58,842 nucleotides of DNA from JBAWVR01 sp037147155 (GTDB taxonomy: Bacteria; Patescibacteriota; Minisyncoccia; Phycocordibacterales; GWA1-40-21): NCBI GenBank assembly GCA_037147155.1, contig JBAWVR010000001.1:1-58842 (forward strand), given 5' to 3'. The stretch's first letter is position 1; the number at the start of each line of letters is the position of its first letter. Below are positions 1-7,985 of this stretch, one piece after another. A model generated the notes under the pieces. It did not search any database. It saw nothing but the letters and a program-made list of their open reading frames with translations, and was not told the DNA's origin. Position numbers and translations under genes: made by a program.

Positions 1-442
1 TCATTATCCTTCGCAACAAATCTACTCTATCGGTTATTTTGAAAGAAGAAATTATTTTGATATATCTGATTGGTATCTCTTCATCACCACCGTCAATATA
101 TTGACAGAGCTTAGAAAACATATCGTTCAACATTTTAAGGTAATTTTCCCCAGAGATAAACTTCATACAATACAAACCCTTTAGAGAAGTGTTTTTGTCT
201 GGGCTTTCCATGGCTTCCATTATCAAAGCTACCTTTTCCGCTTCTGGCAGAGTTTTTATTTTTGTTTCTAGATAGTCAGGACTTTTTTCAATTAGTTTAG
301 TGATAGCAGCATCTTGTTCTTTGTCTTTTTCATATCTTCTAAAAGATCTCTCGCTAACTGGTGCTGTACCAGAAATATCATACATACCGGAATGCTCTGG
401 TTGTCTCATTACAGTATCAAGTCCTTGTTTTATTCCTTCCAT
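1..442 (-). CDS. Hypothetical protein, C-terminus outside window
   Basis: From an ATG at 442 the minus strand stays open to the window edge (at least 147 codons), so the gene is truncated by the window. The product begins MEGIKQGLDTV and is charged and probably helical, with no membrane segment, signal peptide or motif that I recognise. It lies 31 bases downstream of the RecB-type nuclease gene on the same strand, so the two may be co-transcribed. No Shine-Dalgarno sequence is visible. Function unknown; that it is a gene rests on the long open frame and plausible amino-acid composition. Confidence 0.55.
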   Translation of the reverse strand, partial: MEGIKQGLDTVMRQPEHSGMYDISGTAPVSERSFRRYEKDKEQDAAITKLIEKSPDYLETKIKTLPEAEKVALIMEAMESPDKNTSLKGLYCMKFISGENYLKMLNDMFSKLCQYIDGGDEEIPIRYIKIISSFKITDRVDLLRRIM

Positions 443-473
443 TTTTATTTCGTTAAATTTAAAAACTTTTTAT

Positions 474-1313
474 CTAGGCCATATATAATTCCTGCCCATA
501 CTCTCCATTACCCAAAAACTTGGCCTCGCCTTTGATTATCTTCTCATACGGTCGACAAGCAAAACATCCTTGCTCACCCTTGGGACATTGGAAAGCTTTT
601 ATTTTTCTAGCATCGGATACCTGCTTGGCTACCTTATAGACTTTATCAAAAGACTCTTTGATGTCTGGTAATTTCTTTTCAATAAATTCCCCTGATTCCA
701 AATACCAATAGGCCGCGCCCGCCACTTTGCGTTTTTGTAATTTATCCAAAAGCAATTGGTAGATTGGCAACTGCAAAGAATCTCCGCTTTCTTCATGTTT
801 ACCAGTTTTAAAATCAATCACTTTGACCATATCAGTCTCTGGAATATATTCGAGCCAGTCAATCTTGCCACAGAGAATAATATTGTCATCTTCAGACAAG
901 TAAAAATTTGGTGGCATATCATTGTGAGCATTGGGAATTTTAATCGCCTTGGAAGTGAGGAACTTCGGATCCTTCATCACATTTCCCAACATTTTTTTAC
1001 CGCGTTCTTTCATCTCACATTCTTCTTCTGAAGTACAAAAACCGCCACGTTCACCTGTAATTTTAGCCCAAGCTTCATCATACTGTTTAAGCAATGGTTG
1101 CTTCATGCGATCCTCAGCTTTGTAATTAATCAAACCTTCCAAGACTTCGTGCACGGCGGTACCCAAAGACATGGCCGGCGACACCAAACTCACTTTCTTA
1201 CCAGTCTTGGGATTTTTATAAATATTGTGCAAATAATAACATCGTGGGCATTTCAAAAAATCCCCCATTGATGAGTGTGATACCCAAACTGCTGTATATT
1301 TATCAATAGCCAT
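474..1313 (-). CDS. PD-(D/E)XK nuclease superfamily protein (RecB/Cas4-like)
   Basis: The 279-residue product carries the RecB-type nuclease motifs in order: a histidine in GTAVHEVLEGL (H55), D152 in GKIDWLEY, the D-x-K pair in VIDFKTGK (D167, K169) and the QLPIYQ helix (Q181-Y185). Cysteines at 22/25 and at 243, 250 and 253 are placed like the Fe-S cluster ligands of AddB and Cas4 nucleases. The family cuts DNA in repair or recombination. I infer a stand-alone DNA-processing nuclease; there is no cas gene or helicase nearby. Its ATG overlaps the upstream stop codon (TAATG), so translation is probably coupled to the membrane-protein gene. Confidence 0.85.
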   Translation of the reverse strand: MAIDKYTAVWVSHSSMGDFLKCPRCYYLHNIYKNPKTGKKVSLVSPAMSLGTAVHEVLEGLINYKAEDRMKQPLLKQYDEAWAKITGERGGFCTSEEECEMKERGKKMLGNVMKDPKFLTSKAIKIPNAHNDMPPNFYLSEDDNIILCGKIDWLEYIPETDMVKVIDFKTGKHEESGDSLQLPIYQLLLDKLQKRKVAGAAYWYLESGEFIEKKLPDIKESFDKVYKVAKQVSDARKIKAFQCPKGEQGCFACRPYEKIIKGEAKFLGNGEYGQELYMA

Positions 1314-2008
1314 TATTTATTTAAGTTCTTACGTCTGCGAATAAAATACCAAACTAAACCAATTACTAGCAAGACAATCACTAGGAGTCCAATCAAAGAA
1401 TACAACAAGTACTTGCCGATTATACCAGCAAAGACACTAAAGAACGAAGTGCCGAAGAAACCCATTTTGAGTGATGGCAAAGCAAATAAGGTTTTTACTG
1501 CTTCTTTGAAAGGAAAAGCTTCAGTCTTGCCAGTGACTAGAACATACTTACCAACATTATCTTTGGCAGTGACCGTAATCAAATAATCTCCAGCCGGTAA
1601 TTTTTTTTCTAAACTTGGTCCTTGATAATAATTGTCTCCAGCATAATCTTCGTAATATTTTTTCCAAGTAAATTTCTGACCGTTTAGTGACATCTTAATA
1701 TCACTGTCTGGTGAATTTAATTTTATTACTTGAGCCGAAACTTCCTTGGCCGCCTCGGTATTGTCTGGAGTCAAAAGACTTAGATACAGATTCTGTTCGG
1801 CTGGTAGAGTAACTTTATAATATTCCGCCTTAGCCTCTTTAAACTGACCATAGAAAGCTTGGGAAATATCTGGAGTTTGAATAACAAAAGGAATATCTAT
1901 GGTGCTAACTGCCTTATATACCAATCTTGGTTGATGAGCCGAAGCCACATTTACAAACATTAATGATAAAGCCAAAAAGCCCAAACTAAATAATATTTTG
2001 TTTTTCAT
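1313..2008 (-). CDS. Secreted or membrane-anchored hypothetical protein
   Basis: The 231-residue protein has a clear signal peptide (residues 1-24, ending near ASA), a predicted beta-rich extracellular part, and a C-terminal hydrophobic helix (about 195-222) followed by the basic tail RRRKNLNK. The topology is thus an exported domain anchored at its C-terminus. I do not recognise the ectodomain; charged and aromatic residues alternate as in Ig-like or lipid-binding folds. A TATAAT box lies just upstream and AAGGGG may serve as a ribosome site. The nuclease gene begins on its stop codon, although a functional link is not evident. Confidence 0.75.
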   Translation of the reverse strand: MKNKILFSLGFLALSLMFVNVASAHQPRLVYKAVSTIDIPFVIQTPDISQAFYGQFKEAKAEYYKVTLPAEQNLYLSLLTPDNTEAAKEVSAQVIKLNSPDSDIKMSLNGQKFTWKKYYEDYAGDNYYQGPSLEKKLPAGDYLITVTAKDNVGKYVLVTGKTEAFPFKEAVKTLFALPSLKMGFFGTSFFSVFAGIIGKYLLYSLIGLLVIVLLVIGLVWYFIRRRKNLNK

Positions 2009-2017
2009 AGCCCCTTA

Positions 2018-2023
2018 ATTATA
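2018..2023 (-). promoter_or_regulatory. -10 box for the 2008 gene
   Basis: TATAAT preceded by TGC (an extended -10) lies nine bases upstream of the ATG at 2008. The -35 is poor. It is back to back with the thrS promoter. Confidence 0.5.
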
Positions 2024-2037
2024 GCAAAAAACCTCAA

Positions 2038-2066
2038 TTGACACACCCAACCTAATAGACTATGAT
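2038..2066 (+). promoter_or_regulatory. Promoter of the T-box/thrS transcript
   Basis: A perfect TTGACA (2038-2043) is followed by 17 bases and TATGAT (2061-2066). Transcription should start near 2073, at the 5' end of the T-box leader. Confidence 0.75.
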
Positions 2067-2072
2067 TATAAG

Positions 2073-2240
2073 TACTGGAGATTGTGGTGCCTACCAAACA
2101 CCATTCTGTCACAAGAACCCATTTTAGGGCTAATCTAGACTAATGAGAGTCCATCATCTGATGGAAAGCTAGGTGGAACCGCGGTTCGCCCGCCCTGGCA
2201 AAAATACAAGTTTTGTATTTTTGCCAGGGCGTTTTATTTT
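2073..2240 (+). promoter_or_regulatory. T-box leader of thrS with terminator
   Basis: The sequence AGGTGGAACCGCGG (about 2171-2184) is the conserved T-box antiterminator. Its TGGA would pair with the 3' end of a tRNA with discriminator U, as in Gram-positive tRNA-Thr. A 19-bp terminator stem (2191-2231) followed by TTTTATTTT can compete with it. The likely specifier is ACC (Thr) in the loop of the short hairpin GTGGTG...CACCAT at about 2084-2104. CCATCA/TGATGG (about 2151-2164) resembles stem III. Only about 120 nt precede the terminator, so stem I is much shorter than the usual form. Uncharged tRNA-Thr should relieve termination and raise ThrRS expression. Confidence 0.85.
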
Positions 2241-2258
2241 ATTAAAATAATTTATTTT

Positions 2259-4001
2259 ATGAACGAAGAACAATTACACAAAGCGCGACACTCTATCGCC
2301 CACCTCATGGCGGGGGCAATTCAAGAGCTTTATCCCGATGCCAAAAACACTATCGGTCCAGCGATTGATAATGGTTTTTATTATGACTACGATTTTGCTA
2401 CCCCCATCTCCGACAAGGATCTAAACAAGATTGAAAACAAAATGCGTGAGCTTTCCAAGAAATGGGACACCTTTGAACAAAAGTTTGTTACCCCAGCCGA
2501 AGCCCGTGAAATGTTTAAGGACAATCCTTACAAACTAGAATTGATTGATGGTATTGAAAAAGATGGTCAGCAGGTTTCGATCTATACTTCTGGTAGTTTC
2601 TTCGACCTCTGCTCTGGACCCCATGTGGCCAACATGAAAGAAATTGATTTGGGCGGATTCAAACTTTTGAAACTCGCTGGTGCTTATTGGCGCGGTGATG
2701 AGAAGAATAAAATGCTTACTCGTATTTATGGTTTGGCTTTTGAAAATAAAGCAAAACTTGAAGAATATTTAACTCAACTCTCCGAGGCAGAAAAACGTGA
2801 CCACCGCAAACTGGGTAAAGAAATGGGTCTGTTTATCTTCTCTGATTTGATTGGTCCTGGTCTACCAATTTACACTTTCAAGGGTAATGCCATCCGCAAA
2901 GAGATCATGAAGTATTCTAACGAACTTCAAAGTGCGATTGGTTTCCAAGAAGTTCATACACCAAACATGAATAAGGCCGAACTCTTCAAAGTATCTGGTC
3001 ACTATGAAAAGTATAAGGAAGATATGATGAAAGTGGTTTCCAATTATTCTAAAGAAGAATACTTCTTGAAACCAATGAACTGTCCACAACACACACAGGT
3101 GTACGCCGCAGAAAAAAGAAGTTACCGCGACTTACCGATTCGCATTGCCGACTTTGCCAACCTCTATCGTGATGAAAGACCAGGTGAACTGAACGGTCTA
3201 ACTCGCCTACGCTGTTTCTGTCAGGATGATGGTCACGCTTTCTGTCGTGAAGACCAAATTAAACAAGAATTTAATAACGTTTTGAGTGCCGTCAACAAAG
3301 CTTTGACTACTTACAAAATGAGCTATGTGGTTCGTCTCTCGCTCTGGGACTCAACCAAACCTGAAAAATATTTAGGTGACAAAGAAGTTTGGGAGAAAGC
3401 CCAAAAACTTTTGGAAGAAATTTTGATTGAGAGCAAAGTGGAATATGTAGTCGGTGTTGGCGAAGCGGCTATTTATGGACCAAAGATGGACTTTATTTCG
3501 ACCGATGCTCTAGGACGCAAATGGCAGATTTCTACCATTCAACTAGACCTGATTATGCCGGTTCGCTTTGGTTTAACTTACACTGATAGTGACGGTAAAG
3601 AAAAAACTCCAATCATGATTCACCGTGCTCTTATCGGTTCACCGGAGAGATTTATGGGAATTCTAATTGAGCACTACGCCGGCAACTTCCCTGTTTGGCT
3701 CTCACCAATGCAGGTCAAAATTATTCCTGTTCGTGAAAATCACAATGAGTTTGCCAAGAAAATTTCTGATCAATTAAAATCACTTGATGTTCGGGTGGAT
3801 TTTGATGACCGTGATGAAGGTATGGGTAAAAAAATCCGCGCCGGTAAAAACGAGCGCGTGCCATACATGATTGTTATTGGTGATAAAGAAATGGCAGAAA
3901 ATATTCTCACTATTGAAAGCCGTGATACTGGTGCCCAAGAAAAGATGTCAACTGAACAGTTTGTAGAAAAAATTACCAAAGAAATCAAGTATCGAGTTTA
4001 G
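2259..4001 (+). CDS. thrS: Threonyl-tRNA synthetase, lacking TGS domain
   Basis: Charges tRNA-Thr with threonine. The 580-residue protein starts directly in the editing domain: HxxxH at H11/H15 with the partner Cys118-x3-His122. The class II catalytic core follows: MNCPQH with zinc ligand C275, motif 2 around NLYRDERPGE, and motif 3 at GSPERFMGILIEH. A C-terminal anticodon-binding domain starts near residue 480. Typical bacterial enzymes are about 640 residues long; the missing 60 or so correspond to the N-terminal TGS domain. The T-box upstream supports the assignment. No Shine-Dalgarno site is visible before the ATG. Confidence 0.97.
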   Translation: MNEEQLHKARHSIAHLMAGAIQELYPDAKNTIGPAIDNGFYYDYDFATPISDKDLNKIENKMRELSKKWDTFEQKFVTPAEAREMFKDNPYKLELIDGIEKDGQQVSIYTSGSFFDLCSGPHVANMKEIDLGGFKLLKLAGAYWRGDEKNKMLTRIYGLAFENKAKLEEYLTQLSEAEKRDHRKLGKEMGLFIFSDLIGPGLPIYTFKGNAIRKEIMKYSNELQSAIGFQEVHTPNMNKAELFKVSGHYEKYKEDMMKVVSNYSKEEYFLKPMNCPQHTQVYAAEKRSYRDLPIRIADFANLYRDERPGELNGLTRLRCFCQDDGHAFCREDQIKQEFNNVLSAVNKALTTYKMSYVVRLSLWDSTKPEKYLGDKEVWEKAQKLLEEILIESKVEYVVGVGEAAIYGPKMDFISTDALGRKWQISTIQLDLIMPVRFGLTYTDSDGKEKTPIMIHRALIGSPERFMGILIEHYAGNFPVWLSPMQVKIIPVRENHNEFAKKISDQLKSLDVRVDFDDRDEGMGKKIRAGKNERVPYMIVIGDKEMAENILTIESRDTGAQEKMSTEQFVEKITKEIKYRV

Positions 4002-4015
4002 TAGATAAAAGTTTA

Positions 4016-4050
4016 GGCCAGTGAGGAAATTCCTCACTGGCCTTTTGGTT
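4016..4050 (+). terminator. Intrinsic terminator of thrS
   Basis: An 11-13 bp stem (GGCCAGTGAGG / CCTCACTGGCC) is followed by TTTTGGTTTTTT, 15 bases after the thrS stop. Confidence 0.85.
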
Positions 4051-4057
4051 TTTTGAT

Positions 4058-4441
4058 CTAAGCACTATGCTTTGACTGACTTTTCTTTTTTGACTTGTTT
4101 TTTGATTTTGCATCAGAACCGAAGAAGTCCAGATTAGCGTCTGGATCAGACAGAGCATCTTCAGCCACTTTTGGTGGCGGTAGCTCCATCCGATTAGTCA
4201 TCACCTGAAGCCAACAGCAGCCAAAACCCTTTATATAATAACGACAGGTCTCGGCATACTTATCGCAGTTTTGCTTCAGCGAATATTGCCTGGTGATTAT
4301 TCCTCTCTTGATTCTTTGATTATGTGGACTACACCGAGCAATTGGTATATCCATACTCACGATCAGTTTGCTACCTTCGCCAATATTGCGATGATCTACA
4401 CCTTTATTGGCCCCAGCACAAGAAGAAAATCGCGAACCCAT
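4058..4441 (-). CDS. Small cysteine-containing protein, third of a cluster
   Basis: The 127-residue product has seven cysteines, including GFGCCW, and a Lys/Ser-rich tail (SKNKSKKKSQSKHSA), and it matches no family I know. The start is supported by a strong Shine-Dalgarno site (AAGGAG, six bases before the ATG). It is the last of three consecutive small genes with the same kind of ribosome site. There is no membrane segment or obvious signal peptide. The spaced cysteines could bind metal or form disulfides; which one is open. Confidence 0.6.
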   Translation of the reverse strand: MGSRFSSCAGANKGVDHRNIGEGSKLIVSMDIPIARCSPHNQRIKRGIITRQYSLKQNCDKYAETCRYYIKGFGCCWLQVMTNRMELPPPKVAEDALSDPDANLDFFGSDAKSKNKSKKKSQSKHSA

Positions 4442-4457
4442 GAATTATCTCCTTACT

Positions 4458-4745
4458 CTATTTTTTACTTTTTGCTCTAGTACTTTCGACTGGATCATAG
4501 TTCGTACCATGAGCACAGCCAAAAGTTAAAATAAAGTGCGGACAGCCACCAACTTTTTCAGCCTCTACACAAGCCGTTTTATTCGGCAGATCTTTGTCGA
4601 TCTTTGGCAGGATACTGATTTTTGGATTTATCGGACACGTGACTGTTCGCTTGGGCTGACCCATAAAACGGCGACTGGCGTCATTGCATCCAATATCAGT
4701 TGTGTCTGGACCGGAATTTATCTGTCTGTTTGAATAACGTGGCAT
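4458..4745 (-). CDS. Small cysteine-containing protein, second of a cluster
   Basis: The product has 95 residues, with cysteines at about 20, 37, 59, 68 and 76 and the segment GGCPHFILTFGCAHG. AGGAAG stands five bases before the ATG. The gene lies 16 bases upstream of the next small gene and one base downstream of the previous stop, so the three form an operon. No known domain was recognised. The same general design (short, polar, cysteines spaced 8-20 apart) is shared by all three neighbours, although their sequences are not clearly homologous. Confidence 0.6.
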   Translation of the reverse strand: MPRYSNRQINSGPDTTDIGCNDASRRFMGQPKRTVTCPINPKISILPKIDKDLPNKTACVEAEKVGGCPHFILTFGCAHGTNYDPVESTRAKSKK

Positions 4746-4746
4746 A

Positions 4747-4998
4747 TCACTTCCTTTCCTCTACGGTTTTGTTATCGAGAAAGACAACACCATCATCAGG
4801 GACTGCTCTCTTTTTAAGTTCCTTGTTAAAGAAAGCGCAACCATCGTCGGTAAAATACTCACAGTCGTTCTCCCGACCCCAGGCACAATCATCTTTCTTG
4901 ATGATGTATTCCGCCTTGTTGTGTCTGGCGTAGACTCGACAAGGTTGGCCTTTGATACACCAAACTGTGGCACTGGATGGTCTAACTTGACCTGACAT
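4747..4998 (-). CDS. Small cysteine-containing protein, first of a cluster
   Basis: I place the start at the ATG at 4998 because AAGGAGTG precedes it at good spacing; an upstream in-frame start has no such signal. The 83-residue product has cysteines in WCIKGQPC, DDCAW, NDCEYF and DGCAFF, that is five Cys, four of them in acidic or aromatic surroundings. This resembles a small metal-binding or disulfide-stabilised fold. Gene order and spacing make it the first gene of a three-gene unit. Function unknown. Confidence 0.6.
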   Translation of the reverse strand: MSGQVRPSSATVWCIKGQPCRVYARHNKAEYIIKKDDCAWGRENDCEYFTDDGCAFFNKELKKRAVPDDGVVFLDNKTVEERK

Positions 4999-5067
4999 AA
5001 ACACTCCTTCTGTTAAGATGTATAAGTTCAATTCTGATAACAGCATACCACGCAAAGTGGAAAAAGT

Positions 5068-5095
5068 AAATAGCACACCGTGAGGTGTGCTATTT
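5068..5095 (-). terminator. Intrinsic terminator of the repeat surface protein gene
   Basis: AAATAGCACACC pairs with GGTGTGCTATTT around a four-base loop. On the minus strand it is followed by ACTTTTTCC, 30 bases beyond the stop at 5127. Confidence 0.7.
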
Positions 5096-5126
5096 ACGTT
5101 TTTAAATCGTTGCTTTGGCCAAAATA

Positions 5127-7076
5127 TTATGCGATATTTTGGTTTTTGCGGTCTTCTTGTTCACGACGATCGCGAGCGATAATCAAATAGAGCAAGAAGC
5201 CAAGTAGAATGATACCGACAATGAGAAGGAAGAGAATCAAACCACCAGTCCAACCGCTAAACAAAGCGGAAGCAGCCTGAGAGCTTGAAATATCTCCGAT
5301 AGTTACATTACCACAAACCTTGGTATTAACTTGATCTCCTGATTTAACAGTAAGAACAGCAACTTTGTTGCCATCGTTGTAATATGACTTGGCAATATAA
5401 TTTGTATCGCCAGTTAGACCATCAGAACCTTCCCAAGAATATGTATACTTACCTGTACCACCAAGAGCGTTGGACACCCAAACTACAGTATCGTTGGCAG
5501 CAGCAGCTCTAGTGTTTGGACTACAACTTACTACCAATTCAGTAGCCTTGGTCGTGGTCTTGGTTACGGTAACTACTGGAGGATAATCACCACCGGTAGT
5601 ATCAACAGTACTATTTGTTACAGTAATCGGACGAGTCGAGATAGATACAGTGTTACCACAAGTTCTAGTTATACTCTGACCATTTGATCCAACTGAAACA
5701 GAAGCGGTCTTCAAACCAGCATTCCAATATGTTTTGGATACAACGGCTGTATTACCAACTAGACTATCATCTCCGTTCCAATAATAAGTATAGGAACCAT
5801 TTCCACCAGAAGCCACAGCTGTCCAAGTTACTGTATTACCAGACAAACCTGAACCTATATTGGCAGTACAAGATACTGACAATGGGGAAACGTAATTGTA
5901 ACCACTGCTGTAATAATTGTTATTATTGTAGTTACTTCCATAGGAATATGGATCGAAAGAATAGGTATAAGGATAGGTGTAGTTGTTGTTATTATAATTA
6001 CTGTAATTGTTGTTGTAATTACTGTCATAAATACTAACACCATTATCACAGGTACGACTTACAGTTTGACCATTTGAGTAAACGGTCAAAGAAGCAGTTT
6101 TTAAACCAGTGTTCCAATAATTTTTAGTGATGGAAGATTGTGAACCCCACAAACCATCGGTACCACTCCAAGAATAAGTATAGGCACCATTACCACCAGA
6201 AACATTGGCTGACCAATAGATTGAGTCGCCATATCTAGCGGTCGTATTGTTTGGGTAACAACTTACAACAAGATTTGAATTATTATTGTTGTTATTATAA
6301 TCATTTACGCTAACATTTGTATCACAAGTAATAGTTCTAACTTGAGAACCAGATGTAACTGTAACATTAGCAGACTTAGTACCACTATAACTATAAGTTT
6401 TCGAAATTATACTTCCACTACCAGACAAGCTATCCGAACCGTTCCAGGAATATGAATAACTACCTGTACCACCAGAAACACTGGCGATCCAGCTAACAGA
6501 ACCACCTGTATTTACTGAGGTAGCATTTGCATAACAAGATCCAGAAATTGCTGTGGTTGTATCAATAGCAGAGTTAACTTGCACATGACTACCACAGACA
6601 ATAGTCTTTGTAAGACTTCCAGAGGTTACTGTTACTTGAGCAGTCTTAACACCAGTGGTGTTGTATATTTTAAAAACTGACTGGCTATTTCCATACAAAC
6701 TATCTGTACCTACCCAGGAATAAGAATAACTACCAGTACCACCATAAATGGAAGCGTACCAAGTAGCACTACCACCAACTGTCAAAGATCCTGCGTTGGT
6801 GTAACAAGTACCAGAAATTGGAGTAGTGGTCTGAGTAGCCGCTACAGGAGCTGGGTCATCATCACAATAGGCATGATCAATAGCACAACGAAAAGAATCG
6901 TCGGCATCAGACCAAAAGCTAGCAGAAGCTTTTTCAGTTGGAACAACCACCATAACGGTAGTCAAAACCAAAGTCAAAACCACAGCCGGCATCAGACTAT
7001 TTATTTTTTTGATAAAATTTTGCATATTTTTTTTACGATTTAAAAACCCTCGCGTTTGGGAGCGATTATTCGCCAT
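5127..7076 (-). CDS. Exported five-repeat (PKD-like) surface protein
   Basis: The 649-residue product has an N-terminal hydrophobic signal (about residues 25-52). Five repeats of about 80 residues follow, each of the form SCYxN...GGxGxYxYSWxGxDSL...KTYxxxGxKxAxVTV...C. Each repeat keeps one Cys near each end, suggesting an internal disulfide. A Tyr/Asn-rich linker lies between repeats 3 and 4. The C-terminus has one membrane helix (about 612-636) and a charged tail. The repeats resemble PKD/Ig-like domains, so a cell-surface adhesion or structural role is likely. Translation may start at the internal ATG at 7025 (MQNFIKK), which gives a tidier signal peptide. Confidence 0.8.
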   Translation of the reverse strand: MANNRSQTRGFLNRKKNMQNFIKKINSLMPAVVLTLVLTTVMVVVPTEKASASFWSDADDSFRCAIDHAYCDDDPAPVAATQTTTPISGTCYTNAGSLTVGGSATWYASIYGGTGSYSYSWVGTDSLYGNSQSVFKIYNTTGVKTAQVTVTSGSLTKTIVCGSHVQVNSAIDTTTAISGSCYANATSVNTGGSVSWIASVSGGTGSYSYSWNGSDSLSGSGSIISKTYSYSGTKSANVTVTSGSQVRTITCDTNVSVNDYNNNNNNSNLVVSCYPNNTTARYGDSIYWSANVSGGNGAYTYSWSGTDGLWGSQSSITKNYWNTGLKTASLTVYSNGQTVSRTCDNGVSIYDSNYNNNYSNYNNNNYTYPYTYSFDPYSYGSNYNNNNYYSSGYNYVSPLSVSCTANIGSGLSGNTVTWTAVASGGNGSYTYYWNGDDSLVGNTAVVSKTYWNAGLKTASVSVGSNGQSITRTCGNTVSISTRPITVTNSTVDTTGGDYPPVVTVTKTTTKATELVVSCSPNTRAAAANDTVVWVSNALGGTGKYTYSWEGSDGLTGDTNYIAKSYYNDGNKVAVLTVKSGDQVNTKVCGNVTIGDISSSQAASALFSGWTGGLILFLLIVGIILLGFLLYLIIARDRREQEDRKNQNIA

Positions 7077-7115
7077 TAATATATTAAGATAGACCCAACT
7101 GAGGATTCTTTATTA

Positions 7116-7144
7116 ATACTATCATGAATAGGGGTAAAAGTCAA
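7116..7144 (-). promoter_or_regulatory. Promoter of the repeat surface protein gene
   Basis: TTGACT (7139-7144), 17 bases, then TAGTAT (7116-7121), 40 bases upstream of the first possible ATG. Confidence 0.5.
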
Positions 7145-7179
7145 GCCACACAAGCCGAAACCTGTCAAATCTCCCCAAA

Positions 7180-7198
7180 ACCAAGGTCGGTCCTTGGT
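7180..7198. repeat. Single palindrome ACCAAGG-TCGG-TCCTTGGT
   Basis: This is the same GC-rich palindrome that occurs in pairs at 18444-18506 and 24450-24511. Here there is one copy, followed by CTGACCTTATTTTA, which resembles the spacer of the paired copies. Confidence 0.7.
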
Positions 7199-7263
7199 CT
7201 GACCTTATTTTAAGCCATATTTCTGAAAGTTGAGGGTTTTGAAGATAGTCATAAGCCCAGACT

Positions 7264-7300
7264 AATAAGCCCCCGAAACCAGAGGTTTCGGGGGCTTATT
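7264..7300 (-). terminator. Hairpin terminator after gyrB
   Basis: A 17-bp perfect stem (AATAAGCCCCCGAAACC and its complement) with loop AGA begins 11 bases beyond the gyrB stop. The T tract on the minus strand is weak, but the stem is very stable. Confidence 0.65.
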
Positions 7301-7310
7301 TACTTAATAC

Positions 7311-7985
7311 TTAAATATCCAATCTCGCGTATTTAGCATTACTCTGAATGAAGTTCTTTCTCGATGGTACATCAGTACCCATGAGCATGTCGAAGATTTT
7401 GTCAGCATCAGCAGCGTCTTCAATATTCACTTGTTTCAAAAGTCTCTTAGCTGGATCCATGGTTGTCTCCCACAATTCTTCAGAGTTCATTTCTCCAAGA
7501 CCTTTATAACGCTGAACATGAATTTTTTCTTTTCTCACTACCTTATCATCTTTCTTGCCTTTGGAAGTTTTTTCTTCTGCTCCGATAGTCAGCTGCTCTG
7601 GAACTTCAATCACTATCTCTTCCCCACTCTCCTCATCCATCGGAATATCATCACCAAACATTTTCTTCTTTTCTTCTTCGGTGTAGAAATACATAATCTC
7701 TTTACCACGTTTTACTTTGTATAGTGGTGGTTGAGCAATATAAATATATCCTCCTTCTACCAATGGTCTAAAGTAGCGATAGAATAAAGTCAGAAGCAAA
7801 GTACGAATGTGTGCACCGTCCACGTCGGCATCTGTTGCGATAATCACTTTGTAGTAACGCAATTTTTCCAAATCAAAACTATCACCAATACTAGTACCAA
7901 GTGCCACCACTAAGTTCTTGATTTGTTCAGAAGCCAACATCTTGTCCAAGCGAGCACGTTCAATGTTTAGAATCTTTCCACGCAA
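7311..7985 (-). CDS. gyrB: DNA gyrase subunit B, C-terminal part (frameshifted)
   Basis: This frame continues GyrB from RGKILNIERARL through the TOPRIM DxD motif (ATDADVDGAHIRTLLLTLFYRY) to the conserved C-terminal block VQRYKGLGEMNSEELWETTMDP. It is one base out of register with the upstream gyrB frame and begins at a TTG that would encode the leucine of the conserved ILPLRGK. Together the two pieces make a normal GyrB of about 696 residues. An independent start here is unlikely: the missing register is explained by one absent T in CCTTGCGTGG (about 7980-7990). Confidence 0.9.
   Translation of the reverse strand: MRGKILNIERARLDKMLASEQIKNLVVALGTSIGDSFDLEKLRYYKVIIATDADVDGAHIRTLLLTLFYRYFRPLVEGGYIYIAQPPLYKVKRGKEIMYFYTEEEKKKMFGDDIPMDEESGEEIVIEVPEQLTIGAEEKTSKGKKDDKVVRKEKIHVQRYKGLGEMNSEELWETTMDPAKRLLKQVNIEDAADADKIFDMLMGTDVPSRKNFIQSNAKYARLDI

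Noticed and set aside
7311..7985. Independent short topoisomerase-like gene starting at TTG 7985
   Set aside because: The TTG is the codon for Leu of the GyrB motif ILPLRGK; a one-base frameshift in gyrB explains it better.
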